A stretch of 21,934 bases of DNA from a virus. Every line of letters begins with the position of its first letter. Position 1 is the stretch's first letter. The translations under genes and the position numbers were made by a program. Shown here in pieces: positions 7,705-15,600 of this stretch. The notes under the pieces are model-generated. The model saw nothing but the letters and a program-made list of their open reading frames with translations. It was not told the origin of the DNA and ran no database searches. The DNA is taken from the IMG/VR virus record IMGVR_UViG_3300017734_000098, positions 1 through 21,934 of that record, one strand, 5' to 3'.

Positions 7705-9081
7705 TTACTTGATCAACACGTGCTGGTTAGCAGCGCGAGTAATCAGGTTGCACTCAGAGCGGTAGTAGAACTCAGCCTTGTCCTCAGACATGTTGGTGTG
7801 TCCCAAGATAGAACCGCGCACCCAGTGCTCAACGTCTCTGTTGTAACCGTTGGTACCCTTGTAGTTCATCTCCAAAGAAGGAGCTGAGTTACCAGTGCGT
7901 GGATCCTTGACGTTAGCCAAAGGAACCATAGCACCCTTAATGTCACCAACAGCACCCAACATAGGATCGTTCAAGAGCTTCCAGTCGTGCTTGTGGAAGG
8001 TGTAACCACCACGAGTAAACGACTTAAAGCCCAACTGCACAGCCATGTCAGCGTCATTGTTAAACGCGCCGAACTGACCAGGCAAGCCTGCGGTCACCTG
8101 AGTAGCGATACCAGCAGCAAGCATATCGTCGATGTCCAAAGAAGCAGATCTGTTCAAGTACATAGCGTACTCTGCAGGTGCGCCCTCCTTGTCCAATTCG
8201 AGGATGATAGAGTCGATGTCAGACATGTCCGCAAAAGTGCCTTGAGCACCACCAGACACGGCAGAAACAAGACCTCTACGCTCGACAGCTTGGAAGTAAC
8301 CCTCAGATCCAGTAACGGTTCCTTGGTCAGTACCCAAAGCAATGCTGTTGCCAGCAGCTCCAGTCATACCGTAGAGCAACATCATCTCACGCTGGTTCAT
8401 GAAGCGCTTGCGAGTGTCCTGCTCGCCCTTCACGTACCATCTGTAGTCACCGTTGCCGAGGTTCACCCAACCGATATTGGTGGCCTGAGAACCGTTCACC
8501 GCGTAAGTCTCCTTAGTGATGATGAATGGGTTGGTTCTCTTCACGATATCAGTGTCGTAGAACTGGCTTGGTTGATCAGTTCCTTGAGCATAGATGTTAC
8601 CGATGATAGCGAGTTCAGTTGCGCCTGCTTCAACAGTGACAGCATTGCCGTCCAATCTCTTGAACTTAATCTTTTCAGCTCCGTCGGCAAGCTCAACAAC
8701 AACCAAGCGTTGGCCACCTGGAGACAACAACACGTCGTTCAGGCGGACAGGAGGAGTGGTGGCGGTGTAGGCCGCAACGACGCACTCTCCAATAGGGCTG
8801 CCAGCAACGATGCCTCCTGAGGCGATAGCTTGCTTTTTGTGCAAGCGACCTTCTTCCCAGTACTGGACTTCGTCCTGTGTACCAGCGTTAGTCACAGCAC
8901 CAGTGAGCTGCAAGAATCCTGTGATGCCTTGGTCACCGTAGGTGCTGACCAAGATCTCTCTGTTGTCTGGCTTAGACCAGTCGTCAACGAGTGTTCCCAG
9001 AGCAACGTACTTGTCTGGAGACAGCTTGAGGTTTGCTGGTGCGACGTCAGACGCGCCGTCGTTTGTAAATGTAGTAGCCAT
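7705..9081 (-). CDS. Major capsid protein
   Basis: A 458-residue protein directly after the scaffold-like gene, as in most tailed phages. The N-terminal half contains LVSTYGDQGITGFLQLTGAV (residues 45-64) and the strongly charged segment QYWEEGRLHKKQ (73-84). It is followed by a beta-rich region, then a long region with YRWYVKGEQDTRKRFMNQRE, a helix typical of the HK97-fold spine, and the C-terminal EFYYRSECNLITRAANQHVL. The length and these patterns fit HK97-fold capsid proteins of the crAss-like kind, in which the protein has no long cleaved N-terminal scaffold. A hairpin follows the stop codon, and the upstream start region is A-rich (ATAAAAA) without a Shine-Dalgarno sequence. The order scaffold, capsid, small beta-rich protein, connector proteins supports the call. 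I am confident of the role, less so of the subfamily. Confidence 0.8.
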   Translation of the reverse strand: MATTFTNDGASDVAPANLKLSPDKYVALGTLVDDWSKPDNREILVSTYGDQGITGFLQLTGAVTNAGTQDEVQYWEEGRLHKKQAIASGGIVAGSPIGECVVAAYTATTPPVRLNDVLLSPGGQRLVVVELADGAEKIKFKRLDGNAVTVEAGATELAIIGNIYAQGTDQPSQFYDTDIVKRTNPFIITKETYAVNGSQATNIGWVNLGNGDYRWYVKGEQDTRKRFMNQREMMLLYGMTGAAGNSIALGTDQGTVTGSEGYFQAVERRGLVSAVSGGAQGTFADMSDIDSIILELDKEGAPAEYAMYLNRSASLDIDDMLAAGIATQVTAGLPGQFGAFNNDADMAVQLGFKSFTRGGYTFHKHDWKLLNDPMLGAVGDIKGAMVPLANVKDPRTGNSAPSLEMNYKGTNGYNRDVEHWVRGSILGHTNMSEDKAEFYYRSECNLITRAANQHVLIK

Positions 9082-9092
9082 TTTTTATAGTC

Positions 9093-10178
9093 TTAAATCT
9101 TGAAGGTCATAGTAGAATTACCCATCATCGCATCCTTCAACTGCTGAGTCAGGGGATTTTCAGTTTGTTGAACGCCCTGTTGGTTTGGTTGAGAAGAGCT
9201 TACGTTTGCTGCTCGTGTCACCAAGTTTCTTTGACCGTCACCCAACCCCTTCTTGTAGATTTCCTTCGCGATGGTGTCGATGTTGTCGATCAAAGCCCTG
9301 TGTGAACTAAGCATCTCGTAGTCCCAGTTCCCGTTGGTATCAACATAAGGATCGAAGTACTCATCGAGACGGGCGTTCTTGTCGATGAGAGACTGCTTGT
9401 AGTTATCCTGAAAGCCGAACTTGAAATCATTGCCTTCTCCTAAGTCGAATTGCAATCCTTCCAAATCATTTACCGTAGCCTTCATAGTGGAGATCCACTC
9501 CTCGTTGATGAAATTGTCGTCACCTCCTGCTTGCTCTTGGACTGGCATCTGGTACCCATCTCGCATTTCGCTAATGGAATCCCGTGCTGCTTTAGCATCA
9601 AGCTTCATTTGGATCTGACCCATTTGAACCTCACCCTCGTCATGAAGATCGGCGTCCACAGTGTACTTATTCTTCATAAGCACATTGATTTCCTTGTCGC
9701 TCAAGTCAGGGTACTGAGTCCGCATGTGAGTGGCAATCGCAGTCATATCATCCATTTCGGATGGGTTTACTGACTGATACTTGAACCAATCCATAGGGTC
9801 TCTACCTGTCTTGTTTACGAAGTCGGCAATCACTGCGATCCGTTCGTCTAACTCAGGTTGAGCTTCGGGTTGACTCAGGTCATCAAGGGTCTTGACGTCT
9901 CGCCCTAGCCTTTCGCTAAGGAATGAGAAGACCGCCTCCTCGACTTGTGAGTCTGTGTATTCTTCTTGTTGAGGAGCAGCCTCTTGAGAAGGCTGCTCTA
10001 CTTGTGGTTCAGCTTGAACTTCAGCTTGTGGTTCGGGCTGAGGCTCTGGCTGTGCTTCTGGTTGGGGAGTCGGTTCTGCCTGTGGCTCTGCCATAGCTTG
10101 TGCGACTTCCTGTTCAGATACAAAAGTGAAACCGCCTTCCTGGGCGGTTTCCTGTGGCTGGATGTTTTCGTTCTCCAT
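9093..10178 (-). CDS. Scaffold-like head assembly protein
   Basis: A 361-residue acidic protein just upstream of the capsid gene (11-base gap), where tailed phages keep the scaffold. Residues 31-72 are a low-complexity run built from Ala-Glu-Pro-Gln and Pro-Gln-Pro-Glu units, almost certainly unstructured. The following part (73-180) is helical and acidic, with VEEAVFSFLSERLGRDVKTL and DFVNKTGRDPMDWFKYQSVN. The remaining part carries more helices and a Gln/Asn-rich tail ending QQLKDAMMGNSTMTFKI. Acidic, Gln/Glu-rich, helical and disordered composition is the usual picture of capsid scaffolding proteins, which are removed or cleaved on maturation. No protease motif is visible. The start at 10178 is the first Met of the frame and is preceded by an A/T-rich leader. 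Function rests on composition and position. Confidence 0.65.
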   Translation of the reverse strand: MENENIQPQETAQEGGFTFVSEQEVAQAMAEPQAEPTPQPEAQPEPQPEPQAEVQAEPQVEQPSQEAAPQQEEYTDSQVEEAVFSFLSERLGRDVKTLDDLSQPEAQPELDERIAVIADFVNKTGRDPMDWFKYQSVNPSEMDDMTAIATHMRTQYPDLSDKEINVLMKNKYTVDADLHDEGEVQMGQIQMKLDAKAARDSISEMRDGYQMPVQEQAGGDDNFINEEWISTMKATVNDLEGLQFDLGEGNDFKFGFQDNYKQSLIDKNARLDEYFDPYVDTNGNWDYEMLSSHRALIDNIDTIAKEIYKKGLGDGQRNLVTRAANVSSSQPNQQGVQQTENPLTQQLKDAMMGNSTMTFKI

Positions 10179-10202
10179 AAATTAAATTTTAGTTTCTATG
10201 TA

Positions 10203-10517
10203 TTACACACCAATGTACGCCACCACGGATCCGCTGGCCAAGTTGATGCTTGACCACTTGCCGTAGATGGTGACGCCTCTTGGAAAGACCTGGTCGTTAG
10301 CCAACTGCTGACCACCAGTGCCTGTGCCTGTTGAGGTTGTGCCAAAACAGATGTTCGTGTCCCTTGCCACCAAGGTATCAAACGAAACTTCTTCAAGCAT
10401 AGTAATAGCTGCAAACACCTTTCCCGAAGGAGGGGTGATTGTAGCAGTTGTGCTGTCCGTGTAGATTGATCCGAACTGGCCAAACGTAATTGCGTCGATT
10501 GATCCTGGATATGCCAT
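10203..10517 (-). CDS. Small virion-associated protein
   Basis: A 104-residue protein opening MAYPGSIDAITFGQFGSIYT and ending GVTIYGKWSSINLASGSVVAYI. I recognise this general pattern from small structural proteins in the head region of many environmental phages, but no function is established. The sequence is beta-rich with Thr/Gly-rich turns (TTSTGTGTGG near residue 60). The closing 'YGKWSSI...GSVVAYIG' strand looks like the edge of a compact beta domain. It has its own TATATTTG box 14 bases upstream, which marks the start of a transcription unit running through the scaffold and capsid genes. A head-surface or host-contact role is possible. Confidence 0.55.
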   Translation of the reverse strand: MAYPGSIDAITFGQFGSIYTDSTTATITPPSGKVFAAITMLEEVSFDTLVARDTNICFGTTSTGTGTGGQQLANDQVFPRGVTIYGKWSSINLASGSVVAYIGV

Positions 10518-10531
10518 TGCTATTGTTTTTG

Positions 10532-10539
10532 CAAATATA
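10532..10539 (-). promoter_or_regulatory. TATATTTG promoter box for the scaffold-capsid unit
   Basis: The minus strand reads GTATATTTG, then 14 A-rich bases, then the ATG of the 104-residue gene at 10517. It is an exact match to TAnnTTTG and identical to three other boxes in this window. It lies in the 23-base gap after the 80-residue basic-protein gene. No terminator is visible before it. Confidence 0.6.
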
Positions 10540-10540
10540 C

Positions 10541-10783
10541 TTACTTTTTCTTCTTACCTTTTCCTGCCCTAATCTTAGCGGCTTCTCTCTTCCCAAAAGC
10601 AGACTTCACTCTCGCCATAGCCCATGCGTGCTGAGACACCTTAGGCCTGTTACCAGAGCTCATGTATGCGGCAAGCCCTCTCTTGTACACCTGCTTCTGA
10701 GCTGCACTCAAGCTGGCGTAGCCTTTACCCTTGCCCTTCTTTTTCTTTGAGGATATCTTCCCACCTTTTTTTAAAACAATCAT
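10541..10783 (-). CDS. Small basic protein with Lys-rich ends
   Basis: An 80-residue, extremely basic protein. It begins MIVLKKGGKISSKKKKGKGK and ends in KGKKKK, with a helical centre (about 22-68) containing SAAQKQVYKRGLAAYMSSGN and HAWAMARVKSAFGKREAAKI. The central helices with Lys-rich tails suggest a nucleic-acid-binding protein. It overlaps the upstream 63-residue gene by four bases (ATGA). It is the last of four consecutive basic genes between the fibre/adhesin block and the scaffold. I do not recognise a named family. A DNA-binding protein packaged in the virion is a plausible guess. Confidence 0.55.
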   Translation of the reverse strand: MIVLKKGGKISSKKKKGKGKGYASLSAAQKQVYKRGLAAYMSSGNRPKVSQHAWAMARVKSAFGKREAAKIRAGKGKKKK

Positions 10784-10971
10784 AGCTTATCTCTTTGCGC
10801 CATGAGCCTCTTGAGTCTAGCAGCTACGGCGGGTGGGAATCCTTTCTTTTTTCTCTTTGCTTTTGTTCCTCTATACTTATCGTAGATGGCAGAAATTTGA
10901 GCCATCAGCTTTTTTCTTTTGCCAACGTTAGAGCTACCCTTAGTGTACTTAGCGTTGAACTTCTTAGCCAT
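10780..10971 (-). CDS. Small basic protein
   Basis: A 63-residue basic protein beginning MAKKFNAKYTKGSSNVGKRK. A helix with KLMAQISAIYDKYRGTKAKR follows, then a KRKKKG patch and a second helix ending in LKRLMAQRDKL. The gene overlaps the upstream 58-residue gene by eight bases and the downstream 80-residue gene by four (ATGA), so the set is translated as a coupled series. Two helices separated by a strongly positive patch would suit binding to DNA or RNA. Family not recognised. Confidence 0.5.
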   Translation of the reverse strand: MAKKFNAKYTKGSSNVGKRKKLMAQISAIYDKYRGTKAKRKKKGFPPAVAARLKRLMAQRDKL

Positions 10972-11140
10972 GACTGGCTGTCTTAAAGTCCGCCTTTTCT
11001 ACAGCACCAGGGTGTGGCTTGTAGTCTCCCTCCATGAGATAGTATCTACCACCCTCAAGCATCCAGTGGTATCCCTTAGGAGGATCCACTGCGATCTTCT
11101 TCTTACCGACCTTGAGCTTACCTTTCTTGTACGCCTTCAT
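10964..11140 (-). CDS. Small basic protein
   Basis: A 58-residue protein starting MKAYKKGKLKVGKKKIAVDP. The frame could be extended to a GTG at 11167, but the ATG at 11140 shares one base with the stop of the upstream 92-residue gene (TAATG), the same arrangement as at several other junctions here, so I take that start. The basic N-terminus leads into GYHWMLEGGRYYLMEGDYKP, a beta-hairpin-like aromatic segment, and then HPGAVEKADF. The protein is probably a small beta fold with a positive arm. Function unknown; position in the basic cluster suggests a virion-internal or DNA-contacting role. Confidence 0.5.
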   Translation of the reverse strand: MKAYKKGKLKVGKKKIAVDPPKGYHWMLEGGRYYLMEGDYKPHPGAVEKADFKTASHG

Positions 11141-11418
11141 TACCACTTGACTTTGTTTGCCCACCACGCTGCACTCATCTTGCCACGGGCGATGTTCTTC
11201 CTGTGACGATCCTTGAATGCTTTACGTTGCTTGGCGTTTTGATTTGTCTTTGCACCCTGCTCTCCAAAGCGGATAAGCTTCACCTTGTTGCCCTCCTTTG
11301 CCAACACGATGTGTGACTTTTTAGAATGCTTAGGTGTGCGCTTCGCTTTGTTTACGCCAGAAAGCCCATGCTTTTTGAGCATGCGCTTGATTCTGGATCT
11401 GAGGGCTTCGGTACTCAC
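11140..11418 (-). CDS. Small basic phage protein (KMSAAxWANKxKW family)
   Basis: A 92-residue basic protein with a GTG start. It has helices near the N-terminus (LRSRIKRMLKKHGLSG), a middle strand pair SHIVLAKEGNKVKLIRFGEQ, and a C-terminal signature RHRKNIARGKMSAAWWANKV. I know close versions of this signature from small proteins in many marine phages, usually next to structural genes and without a proven function. The GTG lies four bases after a TATATTTG box. Met-13 is an alternative start but would remove a helix that relatives appear to have. It leads the four-gene basic cluster. A nucleic-acid-binding virion component is possible. Confidence 0.6.
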   Translation of the reverse strand: MSTEALRSRIKRMLKKHGLSGVNKAKRTPKHSKKSHIVLAKEGNKVKLIRFGEQGAKTNQNAKQRKAFKDRHRKNIARGKMSAAWWANKVKW

Positions 11419-11422
11419 AATA

Positions 11423-11430
11423 CAAATATA
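11423..11430 (-). promoter_or_regulatory. TATATTTG promoter box before the basic cluster
   Basis: The minus strand reads ATATATTTG, then TATT, then the GTG start at 11418. It is an exact TAnnTTTG match filling the 12-base gap after the 74-residue gene. As at 6278, only four bases separate the box from the start codon. Confidence 0.6.
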
Positions 11431-11655
11431 TTAAATATCAGAAGAGTGTTCCATGAGGTTCCCGTAGCGCAGATCGTCAAGCTTGTCTTCGTCTGAAATA
11501 GAAGCATCTCTATAGAAAGAAACTGAAGGTATGTTACCAGCTTTAGCCCACGTCAATGCACCCGATTCGGTTTCAAAGTATTCTTCAATACCAACCATCC
11601 TGATCACATATCCAGCCGTAATCTTATTACCTGTGTCTGTTGCAGTCTTTGCCAT
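11431..11655 (-). CDS. Small protein after the adhesin gene
   Basis: A 74-residue protein beginning MAKTATDTGNKITAGYVIRM. It has a hydrophobic central part, GYVIRMVGIEEYFETESGAL, and an acidic C-terminal part DEDKLDDLRYGNLMEHSSDI. Its ATG shares one base with the stop of the 321-residue gene (TGATG), so translation is probably coupled. I do not recognise it. As the last gene of the fibre block it could be a fibre assembly factor or a small virion protein, but nothing in the sequence decides this. Confidence 0.5.
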   Translation of the reverse strand: MAKTATDTGNKITAGYVIRMVGIEEYFETESGALTWAKAGNIPSVSFYRDASISDEDKLDDLRYGNLMEHSSDI

Positions 11656-12620
11656 CAGGAAATACTGTAGTAAGATTTTGTGTCAGTCATAATGTTATCT
11701 CTGTTTGGAAGCGTGGTGTCTGACCAAATGATCACCTCTGACAAATACCCTTGATATTGCGCCGCGCCATTGTCGTGGCGTCGGCCAATCGTAATACCTG
11801 CCGAAGCTGTTCTCAAGCTTCCCGAAGAGGGGAATCCAGTCAGGGTTGTGGCTGTATCTCCATTGGTGTCAATGTCTCCTGTATATGGTGATGCCGACAG
11901 GAAACTAACAACAACATACTCTTTATCTACGCCAACAGTGGCTGTGGTGTCTGCTCTTCCCAGGTGATTTGAAGAAGTAGAATACCTAGCTGCTGATCTT
12001 AGCTTCTGAGCCGCCCCCATAATCGACGTCTGAATCGTTTGGGTAGACGTAGATGAGGTCCACTGACTTACAATGTGCTGGCCCGCAGACACGGTTCTAA
12101 ACTGACCCACATAGGAAAGTATAAAGTGATCTCCGTTGTTTGATGAGAACGTATCAGACAGATGTTTTCCGTCAGACCCGAAGTAAAAATCAATGGTAGG
12201 AAAGGAGTTAGTGTTCGTAGCAATAACGCTACCAGAGTCCACGATATAAGGCATATCAGCCTGAGTAGACTGAGTCATGTGGTTCGAATTTGAGCTTTGG
12301 TCATACCAGGTCACAATTCGGCCACCCCCAGTCCCGCAGTGCTGAAGCAAAGCCGTAGTGTCTAAACCACCACTAACAGTAAATCCGATGTCTGCCTCGC
12401 TTCCCGAATCATTCCTTACTCGTATGGCATGAAAGACGTTAGTGTCAAGTCTACGCAAAGAATAAGCGGCGACCGCGCCTTGGTATGTCCCTAGGAAGGT
12501 GGGCGAAGAAGAAGACGGTACTGTTAGACCAGCAACTTTTTCTATGCTTGTTTTAGCTATGCCATCAATCTTTTCAATCGAAGACATAGATACACCGCTC
12601 AGCTTTTCAATATCTGGCAT
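11655..12620 (-). CDS. Adhesin-like virion protein, arabinofuranosidase-B/LamG-like
   Basis: A 321-residue protein. Residues 4-36 are three tandem 11-residue repeats of the form IEK(L/I/V)xG(V/I/L)xxxS, perhaps a short stalk or attachment segment. From about residue 50 comes AAYSLRRLDTNVFHAIRVRN, then ADIGFTVSGGLD, then RIVTWYDQSSNSNHMTQSTQ. This 'AYSLR...AIRVR...DIGF...TWYDQS' pattern is what I associate with the alpha-L-arabinofuranosidase B catalytic domain family (a concanavalin-like beta-sandwich), which is common in phage tail appendages. The C-terminal part (about 155-321) looks like a LamG-type sandwich and ends WSDTTLPNRDNIMTDTKSYY. It probably binds, and possibly trims, host surface polysaccharide. 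It sits directly after the fibre gene with a one-base overlap. Enzymatic activity is unproven. Confidence 0.65.
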   Translation of the reverse strand: MPDIEKLSGVSMSSIEKIDGIAKTSIEKVAGLTVPSSSSPTFLGTYQGAVAAYSLRRLDTNVFHAIRVRNDSGSEADIGFTVSGGLDTTALLQHCGTGGGRIVTWYDQSSNSNHMTQSTQADMPYIVDSGSVIATNTNSFPTIDFYFGSDGKHLSDTFSSNNGDHFILSYVGQFRTVSAGQHIVSQWTSSTSTQTIQTSIMGAAQKLRSAARYSTSSNHLGRADTTATVGVDKEYVVVSFLSASPYTGDIDTNGDTATTLTGFPSSGSLRTASAGITIGRRHDNGAAQYQGYLSEVIIWSDTTLPNRDNIMTDTKSYYSIS

Positions 12621-15600
12621 TAGGCGATCTCAATAAAGTCTGGAGATGGATTAAAGTAGATAGTTCTAGACTGTCCAGCAGTAACCACGTATCCAATGAT
12701 CCTAACAATGTCTCCGTCTGCCGAGGGTGCGGCTGTAGTGGGGTTACCGTCATCACCAACATATACAATGTCTCCTTTTGCGGGGGAGCTTCCAGAAAGT
12801 GTTGCTACTCTTACAACGCCCTTTACAACCATTTCATTTGCATTTGCACTGTCGGTGGCAATACCCAACAATCCACTAGCTGTACTTTCTGCGTCCTTAT
12901 CGGCAAGAGCCCATGCGCTGGAGCCAGCATAATAAAGCTTTCCAGCGACAAGTGATGCTGATGCAAAAAATGAATCAAGTATCTCTGCCCCACTGTGCAG
13001 CCCAGACGCACCAAGAATTTGTCCTGCGTTTATTCTAACGCCACTGTTTGAGCCAGTCGGGTTTACATAGCCCACGATATCAGCATTTCCAGCAACGTTG
13101 ATTCCTGTAGACAAAGTTTCAAACCTCTTGGCATTGTTGTAAAACAATTCTACGCCAGCATCTTTAGTAGATCTAATCGCTACCTCAGAATCATGCTCCA
13201 CTCTAAACTTTCCAGTTCCGTTTGGATTAACCAAGATGTCCCCGTTGGTCGGAGAGATCAGGCTGTTTCCATTAACGTTTAGATTACCTCCAAGAGATGG
13301 CGCTGTGTCCTGAACAACAGCTGACAATCCTGTGACATTTGTAGTCGCAGCAATAGTGATATTGTTGGAGTCGGTGTGGGTCAGCGTAATGTTGCTGCCC
13401 GCGTTAATGTTAATGTCTTGGTTTCCAGAACCCGCACCACCAGTAGTGTTTCTTAGAACAATGTCATCGCCACTATCTTGAAACGAAAGGGTTGTAGTGT
13501 TCTGTGTGTTGGTGTTTGATACTGTTGATGCAATCTCACCGCTTCCAGAAATAGTGATCCCAGTGCCTGCTGAAAACTTGCCCCTAATGTCAGAGTCCTC
13601 AAGGTCAAAAGCTGCTCTCGCTCCAGCGGCAGTAGTGGCCCCCGTGCCTCCACTACCGATTGGGACAGTGCCTCCAGTCAACTCCTGCCCGTTTAAAGAC
13701 AAGTAGTCTGTGTTGGCAAGAGTTACAGGTGGTGCGCTTGTCAGATAAGAGCTAAGGTCTGGCGGCGTGTATGATATTACTCCCGTAGACTGACTGTAAG
13801 ATAAGGCACCGTTGCCCGAAGCTGAGTTTTGAGTCGAAGAGATTTTACTTCTAATGTCAGCGTCTGATGGACCAACGTAACTTAAAATTCCGCCGTTAGC
13901 GTTAGTCGTAAATCCTATCTGCCCAAGGCCAGTAGACACAACCGTACCTATAACATCTGCCTGTAAGTCAAGCGGCTCAAGATTAAGCAACGCTTTCATC
14001 TCGGCTTCAGTAACACTTGAATGGTACTGAGGTGAGCCTGATTGATCAACAAAAACTGCAGCTTTGGTTTGGCTGTCTACGTAAGTTTTAACTGCCAACT
14101 GGCTGGGAACCAAGTTGTTGGTCGGGGAGCCAAATAGAACGTCAGTATCTACAAATGACGCTGAGCTTACATCAGATGTTGTTGTAAGTACAGCGTTATC
14201 AAGGTTAATGTTTGACCCGACAGTTATACGATCAATCTTGGTTTTGTCTCCGTTTGCAAAGGCTCCCTCTGACGGAGGCACCTGGTAGTCGGTATTGGCT
14301 GTGGCGATTGCGTATGCTCCAGCACCAGTCTTCTTCATAAGACCACTGGCCCCAGAAAAGTCTGAATCTAAAATTGCATCACTCACTGCGGTAACATCCA
14401 CCCACGAAGTATTACCGCTTCCGTCTGTCTTCAAGACGTGTCCGTCGGTGCCAGAGGAGTTGGGCAGTGTAAGTGTATAAGAGCCCGAGAGACTTGGAGA
14501 CTTGACAGCAATGCTGTTGGACCCGTTGAAAAGCTTGAGGCCGCCTGTATTTTTTAGCTCTACGTCTGTAGTGTTTTCAAACGTGACCGTTCCTACGTCG
14601 CTGTTGAACTTGTAGTTCGCAGGGTTAGATCCGTTCTTGCCAAACTGAAACACAGAGCCATCGTGAGCAAGAAGCTGATTGCCGCCAGAACCAAACTTGA
14701 GATTTGTGTTTACCGTGCAGTTGCCGCTTACAGTAAGATCACCTGTTACATTTACAGTTGCAACACCAGCAGCAGATCCAATTTTACCAATAGTAAAACT
14801 CTGCGATCCTTCTACGCCAATCGTTGAACCATCCTTAAACAGTACGTCTCCGTTGACAAACAGAGCTGCAGGTTTGTCAAGTGTAGTAGTATTTATTCCT
14901 ACCCTTTTATTTGCTTCATCAATATAAAAAATGGTGGCATCCTGAGCATCCCTAATGTTCAGGTGGCCATTCTCAATGATGTCAAGGTTCCTTGTGGTCT
15001 CTGTAGTCGTGAGGTTTACCGTGCCTATGTTCTTTGTAACCTGGTTGGCATCTACAAAGACAAGGTTTCCATTGGCGTCAGCCTTTAAGAGCTGGCCGTT
15101 GGTGGGAGACGAAGTGGGAAGCTCGTAAGGAGAGGTGGTGTTGGCTGCACCACCCAAGAAGAAGTGACCGCTGTCTAGGTTAGGGATGTCGTTAGTTGCG
15201 TCAACGCAAGAGACCTTAAATTCTTTAATGGTAGTCCCGTCAGCTCTAAGCACAACACCAACACTTTGAACAAGGTTGGTCGAGCCAGCGGGCTTTGTAA
15301 CGGTGACTCTTCCAGGCTGCGAAGATGACACGTACATTTTCTTGCCCTCGTCAGCCCCAGTGATGTTTTGAATATCCTGAGTTCTAGATCCAGCAACAAC
15401 TACACCTCCTGTTCCGTTGTGTGCGATGTCAGAATACACAAACCCAATGGCTGGCATTTTAGACGAGTCGCTTGCGTCAGCCAAAGCAACAAGAATGTTT
15501 GAGCCATCTACCCCAGCAGCGTACACCACGCTGCCCGCAGAGATTGTAACCCCCGTAGTATTTTTGACTGTAGCGTGAAGCTTATCAATATAAGCCCACT

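Noticed and set aside
7987-8820. A 277-codon open frame on the plus strand opposite the capsid gene
   Set aside because: It mirrors the codon pattern of the capsid gene on the other strand, has a biased His/Ser/Val composition and no family resemblance, and every supported gene in the window is on the minus strand.
11141-11167. GTG-started longer version of the 58-residue basic protein
   Set aside because: The ATG at 11140 is in TAATG overlap with the upstream stop, as at other junctions, and the extra nine residues add nothing recognisable.
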